DNA of 36,187 nucleotides from Caldisericia bacterium (GTDB lineage: Bacteria > Caldisericota > Caldisericia > UBA6126): NCBI GenBank assembly GCA_028700655.1, contig JAQVSG010000015.1:1-36187 (forward strand), in the 5' to 3' direction. Shown piece by piece: positions 1 through 8,434 of this stretch. How positions within the stretch are numbered: position 1 is the stretch's first letter; every line of letters begins with the position of its first letter. The notes below the pieces were generated by a model. It was not told the DNA's origin and did no database searches. It worked only from the letters and a program-made list of their open reading frames with translations. A program made the position numbers and the translations under genes.

Positions 1-601
1 ATAGCTGTTGAATGGCATTGGAAATCATAGGTCCTCGCCAAACAATAGGTTCGTTGTTTCCCTGTGTGAGGAATCCAATGGAGATAATTTTGACACCATA
101 TTGTTCTACGGGCTGCATTGAAGTATCATTGCCAATGGGGTGTTTCTGGGTATTGAACATGACGGGAATATTGGGTCCTAAAACGTCAGCATCCAATACA
201 CCTACCTTTTTCCCTTGTTTTACTAGTGCAATGGCCAAATTGGTAACAACCGTCGACTTTCCTACCCCGCCTTTTCCAGATCCAATGGCGATAATTCTTC
301 GGATTTTGCCCTTGGGAAGGATATGAGGACCTCCCATTCCAATCGCTTCTTTTTCTTTTTGCGTCAATTCAGCAAAACGAATGGTTACATTCTTAAAACC
401 GATGGATTGAAGAACTTTTTTTGCATCGTCTGCCATTTGTTGTTTTAGAGGACACTTGATGGTCGTCAAGTGAAGTTCAAAAGAAACATCATCATGATCC
501 ATTTCAATGTTTTTTACCATGCCTAAATCAACGATGTTTTTGTGAAGTTCGGGATCCATTACATTTTGAAGAGCTTTTAGAATTTCTTCTTTTGTTGTCA
601 T
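1..601 (-). CDS. mrp: Mrp/ApbC (NBP35-type) Fe-S cluster carrier ATPase, C-terminus cut by window edge
   Basis: Read on the minus strand from an ATG at 601, the first about 90 residues resemble the MIP18/DUF59 domain (EEILKALQNVMDPEL at the start). A deviant Walker A, GSGKGGVGKST, follows at about residue 107 with a ParA/MinD-like fold. This order is that of bacterial Mrp/ApbC proteins, cytosolic ATPases that bind and hand over [4Fe-4S] clusters. About 200 residues are present; the usual length is about 350, so the C-terminal part, including the expected CxxC that binds the bridging cluster, lies outside the window. AGGAG lies upstream with rather long spacing of about 15 nt; no better in-frame start was seen. 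It lies downstream of lpdA but has a promoter-like sequence of its own in the 87-bp gap. Family assignment is secure; the client proteins cannot be read from sequence. Confidence 0.9.
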   Translation of the reverse strand, partial: MTTKEEILKALQNVMDPELHKNIVDLGMVKNIEMDHDDVSFELHLTTIKCPLKQQMADDAKKVLQSIGFKNVTIRFAELTQKEKEAIGMGGPHILPKGKIRRIIAIGSGKGGVGKSTVVTNLAIALVKQGKKVGVLDADVLGPNIPVMFNTQKHPIGNDTSMQPVEQYGVKIISIGFLTQGNNEPIVWRGPMISNAIQQL

Positions 602-639
602 AAGATATCATTCATCTCCTAACGTTCTTTGATTTCTTT

Positions 640-667
640 AGTCTAGAATAAAAAAAGATAGTTTCAA
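640..667 (-). promoter_or_regulatory. Putative sigma-A-type promoter of mrp
   Basis: On the minus strand TTGAAA (667-662) is followed after 16 nt by TAGACT (645-640). The match is 5/6 at -35 and 4/6 at -10. It sits in the lpdA-mrp gap, about 40 nt before the mrp start, so mrp may be transcribed separately as well as by read-through from lpdA. Pattern match only. Confidence 0.4.
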
Positions 668-688
668 CACAAAAAGGAAACAATTTGA

Positions 689-2038
689 TCACATATGTAT
701 AGCCATGTTTTCTGCCAGCTCAATGGATTCCCCAAAGACTTCCGAAAAGGTAGGATGAGGATAGGTGATAAAGCTCAATTCAGAGAGAGAAATTTTATTT
801 TGAATAGCCATGGTAGCAAGACTAATCATGTCCGATGCATGATCCCCAAAAAAAGTACATCCGACCAATTGGTTATCCTCAATAAATACTTTCACAAAAC
901 CATCTCGTATTCCGCTAGCTCTTGCTTTACCATTTGCGCTGTAAGGGTAGGTGAATGTTTTGTCGGCGATCCTTTTTCCGACCCCCACTAATTCTGGATG
1001 GGTGAATACAACACTGGGTTGTAAGCCGTACTGAATGGGGGGAGTTTCTTTTTGAAAAATCCGAGCGGCTGCAATCATACCTTCTCTGCTAGCAGTGTGA
1101 GCTAGCATCCATTTGCCATTCAAATCTCCAATACAGTAAACATCAGGATGATTGGTTTCTAAATAAGGACTCGTTAAAACTCCTTTATGGGAATATTGAA
1201 TTCCCAAAGGGTCCAATAGAGAGGGAAGTATATTGGGACGTCTACCAATCGCCATTAATACGATATCCGTGTCCAGGGAGTTGGATTGTTGATTTTGAGT
1301 CCACACAACACGTACGGATTCTTTTTCTCGAATGACGGACGAAACAATACTGTGGCAATGGATTTTTATTCCACTTGATTGTAAACTTTTTTGCAATGCA
1401 TGGGCAGCGTCTGTATCTTCGCACGGCAAAATTTGGCTTTGTCCTTCTAAAATTGTAACATTTGTGCCCAATTGGTTATAAATGGTGGCCATTTCACATC
1501 CAATAACGCCACCACCTATAATTACCATGTTTGTAGGGATTTCAGTAAGTTCAAGGGCTTTATCACTAAAAATTATTTTTTCTTGATCCACTTCTATGCC
1601 AGGTATAGAGCTGGATAATGACCCAGTGGCAACGATCAATTTATCAAATTCAATCGAAGTTTCTTTATCCCCTTCGCGGATGTAGATTGTATGGTTTTTT
1701 ATTGCATATGCTTTTCCGTGAATCAGGGAAACTGAATTTTTCTTTAGTAAATATTCGATGCCTTGCCGAGACATTTGTATGGCTTTGTTGGAATGCTTTA
1801 AAAGTTTTCCGACATGCATGGAGGGCTTTGGGCCTTCCAGGCCTAATTTCTCGAAATGAGACCATTGGGCAAGAGGCTCAATCCCCTTAAGAAGTGCTTT
1901 GGTAGGAATACAACCAACATTAACACAAGTTCCACCTAGGGGGCCTTCTTCAATTAGTGTTACGTCTCCGCCATATTGTGCGCATCGAATTGCAGCCACA
2001 TAGCCTCCCGGTCCACCACCAATGACAGCTATCTTCAT
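689..2038 (-). CDS. lpdA: Dihydrolipoyl dehydrogenase (E3), FAD-dependent
   Basis: This 449-residue flavoprotein disulfide reductase oxidises dihydrolipoyl groups with NAD+ in 2-oxo-acid dehydrogenase or glycine-cleavage complexes. Visible features are the N-terminal FAD-binding GGGPGG (residues 7-12), the redox-active disulfide in GGTCVNVGC (Cys38 and Cys43), a second Rossmann motif GGGVIG for NAD, a C-terminal FAD motif ending in GDLNG, and the catalytic His428/Glu433 pair in HPTFSEVFGE. Length is slightly under the usual 460-470. The ATG at 2038 has an excellent AAGGAG seven bases upstream. No E1, E2 or gcv gene lies beside it, so the partner complex is unknown; the next gene in the same direction is mrp. 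An alternative within the family (mercuric reductase, glutathione reductase) is less likely because the lipoamide-type C-terminus is present. Confidence 0.93.
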   Translation of the reverse strand: MKIAVIGGGPGGYVAAIRCAQYGGDVTLIEEGPLGGTCVNVGCIPTKALLKGIEPLAQWSHFEKLGLEGPKPSMHVGKLLKHSNKAIQMSRQGIEYLLKKNSVSLIHGKAYAIKNHTIYIREGDKETSIEFDKLIVATGSLSSSIPGIEVDQEKIIFSDKALELTEIPTNMVIIGGGVIGCEMATIYNQLGTNVTILEGQSQILPCEDTDAAHALQKSLQSSGIKIHCHSIVSSVIREKESVRVVWTQNQQSNSLDTDIVLMAIGRRPNILPSLLDPLGIQYSHKGVLTSPYLETNHPDVYCIGDLNGKWMLAHTASREGMIAAARIFQKETPPIQYGLQPSVVFTHPELVGVGKRIADKTFTYPYSANGKARASGIRDGFVKVFIEDNQLVGCTFFGDHASDMISLATMAIQNKISLSELSFITYPHPTFSEVFGESIELAENMAIHM

Positions 2039-2084
2039 ACAGTAACTCCTTGTGTAAAATACTTTTTAAAAACAATATCTTCAC

Positions 2085-2093
2085 ATTATAACA
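2085..2093 (-). promoter_or_regulatory. Extended -10 promoter of lpdA
   Basis: The minus strand reads TGTTATAAT here, a perfect TATAAT with the TGn extension, about 47 nt ahead of the lpdA start. TTGAAC lies 19 nt further upstream (2115-2110), a suboptimal -35. The extended -10 makes this a credible promoter. Confidence 0.5.
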
Positions 2094-2154
2094 AGGAAAA
2101 AGGGAATGAGTTCAAAAATTATGGGAGTATCGAGGGAAAGTTGAAAATGGAATT

Positions 2155-2182
2155 GTAGCATGGGAATTACATATCATGCTAC
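2155..2182. repeat. Inverted repeat 1 upstream of nfo
   Basis: GTAGCATG at 2155-2162 is matched exactly by CATGCTAC at 2175-2182 with a 12-nt loop. There is no T-run after it, so it is not a typical terminator. It lies in the 187-bp gap between the divergent lpdA and nfo genes and may be an operator or an mRNA leader stem. Confidence 0.6.
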
Positions 2183-2191
2183 GGTTTTATG

Positions 2192-2218
2192 TATGGAAGA
2201 AATTGCATTTCTTCCATA
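2192..2218. repeat. Inverted repeat 2, perfect 11-bp arms, just before nfo
   Basis: TATGGAAGAAA (2192-2202) and TTTCTTCCATA (2208-2218) are exact reverse complements around the 5-nt loop TTGCA. The stem ends 22 nt before the preferred nfo ATG (7 nt before the alternative one). It contains the only GGAAG-like ribosome-binding sequence in the leader, so folding could hide it. No T-run follows. Role not established. Confidence 0.65.
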
Positions 2219-2240
2219 GTTCCATATGATCATCTTTATG

Positions 2241-3110
2241 ATTGGAATACACCTTCGTTTAACAAATGACATGGAATCGATTCGTAAATGTATAGATGAA
2301 CTACAAATTGATTGTTTTCAGTTGTTTTTAGAGCCTCATCACGGCTTGTCCATGAAACGTAAACTTCATTATCGGGCTATATTTTCTCGATTGAAAAAAG
2401 AAAAACTGGTGCAGAAAATTTTTGTTCATTCTCCCGATAGCACTGCTTTAAGGGTGTCCAAGAATGGATCCACCATTCCGTCCTGGAAAAAAATACGATA
2501 TCGGCTGCAAGAGGCGGATGATTTGGGAGCGGATGGGTTGGTTGTTCATGTGAACATTGACAGAACTTTTCCCATACACGCAGTTGCTGAAGAAATGAGC
2601 GAGATATTGTACGACATTGATGTCCATTGTGATCTGCTTTTAGAAAATACCGTTTTAAAAAAAAGTATAAGTGCTGACCTATACCAATTTAACCTGTTTA
2701 TAAAGCGTTTGCATGAAAAATATCCTGTGTATGTTTGTCTTGATACGGCGCATCTTTTTGCTGTTGGGTACTCTTGTTCTTCAAAAGACGAAATGAAGGA
2801 GTTGAAAAGCAAATTTCCTTCCATTTTTCAACATACAAAACTAGTTCATATGAATGATTCTGCTGTTGAATGCGGATCTTATACAGACCACCATTCCCAC
2901 TTAGGGAAAGGGTTTTTAGGACGGGGATCTTTGGGTGCGATTGTTTCTGTTTTTTCTCAAAACATTCCCTTTATTACAGAAACTCCAAAATGTGACTTTG
3001 ATATGCAAAAGGAAAATGTGGAAACTTTGAATCAAATCATGACAGGCAATAAATTAGATCTTGATGAATTAGGATCACACGCTAAAATAGAGAGAGTATT
3101 TTATTTCTAA
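2241..3110 (+). CDS. nfo: Deoxyribonuclease IV (AP endonuclease IV, Nfo family)
   Basis: This TIM-barrel protein of 289 residues would incise DNA 5' of abasic sites in base-excision repair. All nine trinuclear zinc ligands of endonuclease IV can be placed (numbered from the ATG at 2241): His63 (FVHSP), His103 (VVHV), Glu135 (LLENT), Asp168 and His171 (CLDTAHLFAVGY), His203 (LVHMNDS), Asp216 and His218 (DHHSHLG) and Glu247 (ITETP). The first two are 40 residues apart, as in the E. coli enzyme. The N-terminal IGIH matches the family's IGAH, which favours 2241; an in-frame ATG at 2226 is possible. Neither start has a convincing ribosome site. Two perfect hairpins precede the gene. A uracil-DNA glycosylase about 2.5 kb downstream would generate its substrate. 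Confidence 0.88.
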   Translation: MGIHLRLTNDMESIRKCIDELQIDCFQLFLEPHHGLSMKRKLHYRAIFSRLKKEKLVQKIFVHSPDSTALRVSKNGSTIPSWKKIRYRLQEADDLGADGLVVHVNIDRTFPIHAVAEEMSEILYDIDVHCDLLLENTVLKKSISADLYQFNLFIKRLHEKYPVYVCLDTAHLFAVGYSCSSKDEMKELKSKFPSIFQHTKLVHMNDSAVECGSYTDHHSHLGKGFLGRGSLGAIVSVFSQNIPFITETPKCDFDMQKENVETLNQIMTGNKLDLDELGSHAKIERVFYF

Positions 3111-3120
3111 AAAACGAGAC

Positions 3121-3145
3121 ATAAAATATATGTATGTTTTATTTA
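3121..3145 (+). terminator. Weak AT-only hairpin after nfo
   Basis: ATAAAA at 3121-3126 pairs with TTTTAT at 3137-3142 across a short AT-rich middle, followed by T-rich sequence. It could end the nfo transcript before rpsO, but there is no GC pair in the outer stem, so this is a weak call. The rest of the gap up to the rpsO ribosome site (about 60 bp) shows nothing I can support. Confidence 0.22.
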
Positions 3146-3216
3146 ATTTAACACCCTTTTACGTGGGCTTTTGTTCTCCTCAACGAAGTTCTATGTAAGA
3201 GGAATTGGAGGATATT

Positions 3217-3483
3217 ATGCTTACTAAAGAGGACAAAGCGGCTATTATTGAAGGGTATAAAACCCATGACGGTGACAACGGTTCACCAGAAGTTCAAATT
3301 GCTATTTTAACAAAAAAGATTCAAGTTTTATCGGAGCATTTGCGCGAACATAAACATGATCATAGTTCCCGTAGAGGGCTCTTAAAAATGGTAGGACAAC
3401 GACGTAGACTGCAAAAATATTTAAAAAAGACAGATGTTGAACGCTATGTATCGTTGATTCAACGTTTGGGAATTAGAGGATAG
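3217..3483 (+). CDS. rpsO: Small ribosomal subunit protein uS15
   Basis: The 88-residue product matches S15 along its whole length: GSPEVQIA, the four-helix architecture, [10 protein letters not shown] (the 16S rRNA contact segment) and the ending [14 protein letters not shown]15 binds the central domain of 16S rRNA early in 30S assembly. The ATG at 3217 is preceded by TTGGAGGATATT, an ideal ribosome site; an upstream in-frame start at 3205 would put the Shine-Dalgarno inside the coding region and is rejected. It is followed nine bases later by pnp, the common rpsO-pnp pairing. No canonical S15 autoregulatory leader was identified in the roughly 100-nt leader. Confidence 0.97.
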   Translation: MLTKEDKAAIIEGYKTHDGDNGSPEVQIAILTKKIQVLSEHLREHKHDHSSRRGLLKMVGQRRRLQKYLKKTDVERYVSLIQRLGIRG

Positions 3484-3492
3484 TAAAATTTC

Positions 3493-5622
3493 ATGAAAGA
3501 ACAAAAATCAATGTTGTTTGAACGCACCTTAAACGGTGTCCATTATAGTTTTGAATTTGGAAAATTGGCAAAACAGGCTGGGGCTTCTATTCTGTGTACA
3601 GCTGGAGAAACCAAAGTTTTAGTGCTGGTTACAATGACCAAAGAACCCAATGAAGAAATTGATTTTTTCCCACTTACCGTCGATTATTCTGAAAAACTTT
3701 ATTCTGCAGGCAAAATACCCGGAGGCTTTTTTAAAAGAGGTGGTCGACCCTCAGACAAAGAGATTTTGCGATCTAGATTGATGGATCGCCCTTTGCGTCC
3801 ATTGTTCCCAAAATATATGCGCTATGGTGTTCAAATCATTGCTTATGTTCTTTCATTTGACGGTGTTAATGCTCCGGATATGTTGGCGATTAACGGGGCT
3901 TCTATCGCAACATGCATATCCAATGTACCTTTTAGCGGACCCATTGCTGCTACGAGATGCAGCATGGTACATGGAGAATTTGTTGCAAATACTGCCAGCG
4001 AGGATTCTGATACCAATCTTCTAGATTTGGTTGTTGCCGAAACTGAACAGTCAATTATGATGGTAGAAGCCGGTGCCTCTGTTTTAACAGAAGATGTTGT
4101 CATGCAAGCTTTTCAGTTCATCCATACGTGCAATATGGAAATGCTATCCTGGCAAAAAGAAATTATTGACGCCATGCCACGAGAAGAGAAATTGGTGGTT
4201 GAAAAACCAGTTGCCTCTCCGGAAGCCATACAATCTGTGACAGAATTTTTAGATCCAAGAATTGAAGATGCTCTCTTTAATCCTGACAAATCTCAAAGAG
4301 AAGCTGCCGAATATGAACTCCGCAGTGAGATGCATAAGGCTTGCGATCCTTCCTTTGAAGACCGAGAAAAAGAACTAGATTTGGCTTTTGACGATTATGT
4401 TTCCACCTATGTACGAGGAAAGATTATTCACGACAATCGAAGACCAGATGGTAGAAAAGAACATGAAATTCGTCAGCTATCTATGGAAGTTGGATTTCTT
4501 CCAAGAACCCATGGAAGCGCTGTTTTTACACGAGGTCAAACACAAGTTCTTTCCGTGGTCACCTTGGGCGGAAAAGGGGAGGGTCAGTTAATCGAAAGTA
4601 TAGAAGAGGAAATGACCAAGCATTTTATGCATTACTACAATTTCCCCCCTTTCAGTGTAGGCGAGGTAAGACCACTTCGTGGCGCGGGACGACGAGAAGT
4701 GGGACATGGCGCACTAGCAGAAAGAGCCATTCTTCCTGTCATTCCTCCTGAAGAAAAATTTGCATACACTATTCATGTTGTCTCGGAAGTATTAGAATCG
4801 AATGGTTCTAGCTCCCAAGCCTCTATTTGTGGTAGCATCCTAGCACTTATGGATGCAGGTGTCCCCATATCAGAACCAGTGGCAGGAATTGCCATGGGCT
4901 TAATATCGAGTGGTTCTGAGTATAGAATTTTAACGGATATTCAAGGGGTTGAGGATTTTTCGGGCGATATGGATTTCAAAGTTGCTGGATCTCGAAATGG
5001 CATTACAGCTATTCAAATGGATGTTAAAAAACAAATTGTGACCATGAAGATCATAGAAGAAGGCTTAGAAAGAGCCCGAGTTGCTCGTATAGATATTTTG
5101 GATCAAATGTTTGAAACAATACAAACCTATCGACCGGACCTTTCAAAATACGCCCCCCGATTAGAAATCGTTCAGATTAGTACGGATCGCATAGGAGATT
5201 TAATTGGACCGGGTGGAAAAAATATCAAGAGAATTATCGAAGAAACCGGTGTGAAAATTGATATTGAACCAGATGGACGTGTTTTTATATCCTCGGATGA
5301 TGAAAATGGATTAAAGGCTGCACTAAAAGAAATTGAAGATATCACGCGAGAAATTGAACCCGGACAAGAGTATTTCGGGAAAGTTGTGCGAATCTGTGAT
5401 TTCGGCGCGTTTATTGAATTAAAAAAAGGAGTCGATGGACTTCTTCATATTTCACAAATATCTCCCAAACGTGTAAATCATGAAAATGGGAAATTGAAAG
5501 TGGGAGATGAAGTTTTAGTGCAGATGGGACAGAAACTTACAGTGAAAGTGGCTTCTGTGGATCCAGAAAACGGCAGGGTAAGTCTTACCTTGAAAGGTGT
5601 TGAACAACAGGAAAATGAGTAA
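3493..5622 (+). CDS. pnp: Polynucleotide phosphorylase (PNPase)
   Basis: At 709 residues this is a normal-length PNPase, the phosphorolytic 3'-5' exoribonuclease of bacterial mRNA turnover. Visible in order are the first RNase PH domain (GGFFKRGGRPSDKE, then LMDRPLRPLFP), the helical linker, the second and catalytic RNase PH domain (RTHGSAVFTRGQTQ; SNGSSSQAS; the acidic GDMDFK), a KH domain around residues 560-600 (GDLIGPGGKNIKRI) and an S1 domain around 625-695 (GKVVRICDFGAFIEL, LLHISQIS). Catalytic-core motifs look intact, in contrast to several other genes here. GAGG lies about 13 nt before the ATG at 3493; an internal ATG at 3511 is less likely. Co-transcribed with rpsO and, after only 5 nt, with a DNA-repair glycosylase and RNase J. 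Confidence 0.97.
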   Translation: MKEQKSMLFERTLNGVHYSFEFGKLAKQAGASILCTAGETKVLVLVTMTKEPNEEIDFFPLTVDYSEKLYSAGKIPGGFFKRGGRPSDKEILRSRLMDRPLRPLFPKYMRYGVQIIAYVLSFDGVNAPDMLAINGASIATCISNVPFSGPIAATRCSMVHGEFVANTASEDSDTNLLDLVVAETEQSIMMVEAGASVLTEDVVMQAFQFIHTCNMEMLSWQKEIIDAMPREEKLVVEKPVASPEAIQSVTEFLDPRIEDALFNPDKSQREAAEYELRSEMHKACDPSFEDREKELDLAFDDYVSTYVRGKIIHDNRRPDGRKEHEIRQLSMEVGFLPRTHGSAVFTRGQTQVLSVVTLGGKGEGQLIESIEEEMTKHFMHYYNFPPFSVGEVRPLRGAGRREVGHGALAERAILPVIPPEEKFAYTIHVVSEVLESNGSSSQASICGSILALMDAGVPISEPVAGIAMGLISSGSEYRILTDIQGVEDFSGDMDFKVAGSRNGITAIQMDVKKQIVTMKIIEEGLERARVARIDILDQMFETIQTYRPDLSKYAPRLEIVQISTDRIGDLIGPGGKNIKRIIEETGVKIDIEPDGRVFISSDDENGLKAALKEIEDITREIEPGQEYFGKVVRICDFGAFIELKKGVDGLLHISQISPKRVNHENGKLKVGDEVLVQMGQKLTVKVASVDPENGRVSLTLKGVEQQENE

Positions 5623-5627
5623 GTTTC

Positions 5628-6227
5628 ATGGATCGAACAACCCTATCTGTTAACTGGAAACAAGAAATTGCAGACAAATTAAGAAACCAGATTGAAACCT
5701 GTCAAAAATGTGATTTACATCGAACGCGTACGAACCCAGTTCCAGGAGAAGGCAGTCTAGATGCCGACCTAGTGTTTGTTGGAGAAGGTCCTGGGAAAAA
5801 CGAGGATCTACAAGGTGTTCCTTTTGTTGGTCAGGCAGGGAAAGTGCTTGACCAGTTACTAGAAAGCATTGGATTGCATCGATCGATGATATTCATAGGA
5901 AATACGGTGAAATGCCGGCCTCCTGGAAATCGAACCCCTACTTCTTTTGAAATTGAAACCTGCAAACCATTTCTGGTATCTCAAATTGAATTGATTCAAC
6001 CCCAGCTGATTGTTATCATGGGAAGCGCAGCACTTCATTCTTTACTAGGTTCTGGTCGGTCTATCTCAAAAGATCGTGGGAAGCCTATAGAAAAAGATGG
6101 AATCCTTTACTTTCCCACCTATCATCCAGCAGCAGCATTATATCGAAGAACAACCTTAGAATACATACAAAACGATTTTTATCAAATAGGAGACATCCTA
6201 CAAAAACGAAAGAAAGAGAATATATGA
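5628..6227 (+). CDS. Uracil-DNA glycosylase, family 4 (Fe-S type)
   Basis: This 199-residue protein removes uracil from DNA. Family-4 hallmarks are all visible: cysteines at 25, 28, 96 and 112 spaced as for the [4Fe-4S] cluster, motif A GEGPGKNED at 52-60, the uracil-pocket segment VPFVGQAGK, and motif B HPAAALYR at 166-173. Length is typical (about 190-220). It begins 5 nt after pnp and its end overlaps the RNase J start by 4 nt (ATGA), so it is translationally coupled in an RNA-decay operon. Together with the endonuclease IV upstream, it supplies the first two steps of base-excision repair. Alternative names (UdgA, UdgB, phage SPO1 polymerase-related) refer to the same superfamily; the GEGPG form points to family 4. 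Confidence 0.92.
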   Translation: MDRTTLSVNWKQEIADKLRNQIETCQKCDLHRTRTNPVPGEGSLDADLVFVGEGPGKNEDLQGVPFVGQAGKVLDQLLESIGLHRSMIFIGNTVKCRPPGNRTPTSFEIETCKPFLVSQIELIQPQLIVIMGSAALHSLLGSGRSISKDRGKPIEKDGILYFPTYHPAAALYRRTTLEYIQNDFYQIGDILQKRKKENI

Positions 6228-7870
6228 GAATTAAAGTAAGCTTCCTTGGGGGGCTAAATGAAATAGGCAAAAACATGACCCTGTTTGAGTTTGATAATGA
6301 AATGATAATCCTTGATGTAGGGTTTGAATTTCCAAGTGCGGATTTATTGGGGATAGACAGAGTCATTCCTGACATTACGTATGCTTTAGAGAACAAAAAG
6401 AAAATCAAAGCTATCATTTTGTCTCATGGCCATGCAGACCATATTGGGGGATTGCGATATTTTAGTAAAGATCTGGGATACCCACCCATTTATGCAACAG
6501 CATTAACCATTGGAATTGTAAAATCAGAATTGCCTTCCTATGTATCCAAGAATTTACAATTCAATGAGGTAACTCTTCCCTCCTCTGTCAAAATCGGAAG
6601 AATGAAAATTGATTTTATCCGTGTAACCCATAGTATACCTGATGGTATGGCAACAGTTTTTCATACACCTTACGGCAATATTTTTCATTCTGGAGACTTT
6701 AAAGTTGACCTTACACCCATTGATGGAAAACCTATTGATTTACAGGGGATTGCTCATGCCGGAAAAGAAGGAACTCTGCTTTACTTGGGCGATAGTACGA
6801 ATGCCGACGAACCAGGCTTTACTGCCTCAGAAAAAACAGTAGGTTTAAAATTAGAAGACTTAATACGTGCCTGGAGTGGAAGAATTATTGTTGCTACTTT
6901 TTCAACAAATCTACATAGAGTCCAACAGGTTTTTGACATCGCCGAAAAGGTAAATCGAAAAGTTTTAGTGGATGGCCGATCCATGATGAACACGATACAA
7001 GTTGCAAAAGAGTTAGGATACTCTTCGATTCCAAATCATTTGTTAGTCAAACAACAAGAATCTCAGTCAATCCCTGACAAAAAGCTTATTGTATTAACAA
7101 CCGGTACCCAAGGAGAACCCTTTTCTGGTTTAACAAAAATGGCTCATAATCAACACGATGTTTTAAAATTGAAAAAAGGTGACAAAGTTATCATTTCGGC
7201 AGATCCAATCCCTGGTAACGAAGCATCTGTAACAAAAAACATCAATAGTTTGATACGTTTAGGAGCTGACGTTGTATATCGAACCGAGGGTATACATGCT
7301 TCTGGACACGGTTCAAGAGAAGATTTACGGCTGATGATGTCTTTGATAAAACCTACATTTTTTATTCCCGTACATGGAGAATATCGACAAATGTTTGCTC
7401 ATTGTAAGATTGCACACGAAGTGGGTGTACCCGAAGAAAACACCAAAATTTGTGACAATGGAGCTAGTATTGAACTGACAAAAACAACCATGAAACAAGT
7501 TGGGCGAGTTCCAGCGTCTCCGGTGTATATTGATGGGCGAAACATTGGCGATATCGGACAATCGGTTATCAACGAACGAAAAGTATTATCTCGAGAAGGT
7601 GTTTTAAATGTCGTTGTGATTGCTGATATCAAAAAACGCGTTATGACAACGTCCCCTCTCATTGAAACAAAAGGATTGATATCCTCTGATTTTTCAAGCG
7701 ATCTGTATGAAAAAGTGACCAAGGGTATTCAAGAAATCGTTAAAAAGTGGTCGACTCAAAACGGAAAAGGATCTGATCTAGAAATAATGATCAAAGGGTA
7801 TTTGTCGGGATTTTTCTCGTCCGAAGTCCATCGAAGACCTGTCATCTTTGTTTCTGTCATTGAGAGTTAG
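6224..7870 (+). CDS. rnj: Ribonuclease J (metallo-beta-lactamase/beta-CASP)
   Basis: The 548-residue product is an RNase J, the 5'-3' exonuclease and endonuclease of RNA maturation and decay in Gram-positive bacteria. The zinc-binding motif SHGHADHIGG gives His68, His70, Asp72 and His73; further ligand motifs are RVTHSIPDG and HSGDFKVD, and GDSTNADEPG begins the beta-CASP insertion. ATFSTNLHRVQQ, GRSMMN and SGHGSRED followed by PVHGEYR complete the pattern. The C-terminal about 100 residues match the RNase J tail that mediates dimerisation. It overlaps the glycosylase gene by four bases and precedes queT by 2 nt. PNPase and RNase J in one transcript would give coordinated supply of 3' and 5' exonucleases. 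Only one copy is in this window, so J1 versus J2 cannot be decided. Confidence 0.95.
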   Translation: MRIKVSFLGGLNEIGKNMTLFEFDNEMIILDVGFEFPSADLLGIDRVIPDITYALENKKKIKAIILSHGHADHIGGLRYFSKDLGYPPIYATALTIGIVKSELPSYVSKNLQFNEVTLPSSVKIGRMKIDFIRVTHSIPDGMATVFHTPYGNIFHSGDFKVDLTPIDGKPIDLQGIAHAGKEGTLLYLGDSTNADEPGFTASEKTVGLKLEDLIRAWSGRIIVATFSTNLHRVQQVFDIAEKVNRKVLVDGRSMMNTIQVAKELGYSSIPNHLLVKQQESQSIPDKKLIVLTTGTQGEPFSGLTKMAHNQHDVLKLKKGDKVIISADPIPGNEASVTKNINSLIRLGADVVYRTEGIHASGHGSREDLRLMMSLIKPTFFIPVHGEYRQMFAHCKIAHEVGVPEENTKICDNGASIELTKTTMKQVGRVPASPVYIDGRNIGDIGQSVINERKVLSREGVLNVVVIADIKKRVMTTSPLIETKGLISSDFSSDLYEKVTKGIQEIVKKWSTQNGKGSDLEIMIKGYLSGFFSSEVHRRPVIFVSVIES

Positions 7871-7872
7871 GG

Positions 7873-8424
7873 ATGTATAAAGCAAATCAAGTCCGAACAA
7901 TCCAATTGATTCGGGGAGCTGTAATTGGGTCCTTATATTTTGTCTTGACGACAGTTTTTCAGGCTATATCTTTTGGGCAAGTCCAAATCCGAGTAGCTGA
8001 AATTCTTACCGTACTTCCTTTTTTCTTTCCTGAAGCAATATGGGGATTAACGGTTGGCTGCTTGATCGCCAATTTCTTTTCTCCTTTTGGACCGATTGAT
8101 ATCATTTTTGGTACTTTGTGCACCTTTGTTGCTGCCGTTGTAACGTATCTGTTTCGATGGGTACCCAACAAGCGTTTGGGTGCCTATTTAGGAGTTTTAC
8201 CACCCATTCTTATCAACGGATTTGGGGTTGGGTTTTATGTATCTTGTATTTCAACGAATGGGATTTGTTCCCTCCGACATTTTTCTTTTCCTGTTTACCT
8301 TGCCGTAGCAGGTTCTATTGCATTGGGAGAATTGGCTTCAGCAGGATTGGGAGGGAGTGTATTAATTACGTATTTATTAACAAAAGGCAAGCATTTGTAT
8401 TCACTTCCCAGAACCAATACATAA
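7873..8424 (+). CDS. queT: QueT-family transporter (queuosine precursor uptake)
   Basis: This 183-residue hydrophobic protein has about five to six predicted membrane segments. It matches the QueT family (formerly DUF988), the substrate-binding S component of energy-coupling-factor transporters thought to import preQ1 or a related queuosine precursor. Characteristic stretches are GAVIGSLYFVLT, QVRVAEILTVLPFFFP-like (here QIRVAEILTVLPFFFPEAIWG) and SPFGPIDIIFGT. Such S components need the ECF energising module encoded elsewhere. There is no preQ1 riboswitch in front of it, as only 2 nt separate it from rnj, so it depends on the upstream promoter. Queuosine is a tRNA wobble base, which fits loosely with the RNA-metabolism neighbours. 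The substrate is inferred from the family only. Confidence 0.82.
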   Translation: MYKANQVRTIQLIRGAVIGSLYFVLTTVFQAISFGQVQIRVAEILTVLPFFFPEAIWGLTVGCLIANFFSPFGPIDIIFGTLCTFVAAVVTYLFRWVPNKRLGAYLGVLPPILINGFGVGFYVSCISTNGICSLRHFSFPVYLAVAGSIALGELASAGLGGSVLITYLLTKGKHLYSLPRTNT

Positions 8425-8434
8425 GGAGGGTGAT

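Noticed and set aside
12-326. A plus-strand open frame at the left edge
   Set aside because: It is antisense to mrp, whose minus-strand translation shows the Walker A and MIP18 domain.
2085-2240. A LexA/SOS box before nfo
   Set aside because: No GAAC-n4-GTTC type sequence is present; the inverted repeats have different arms.
7873-8424. A preQ1 riboswitch controlling queT
   Set aside because: Only 2 nt separate rnj from queT and no matching aptamer sequence was seen in the end of rnj.
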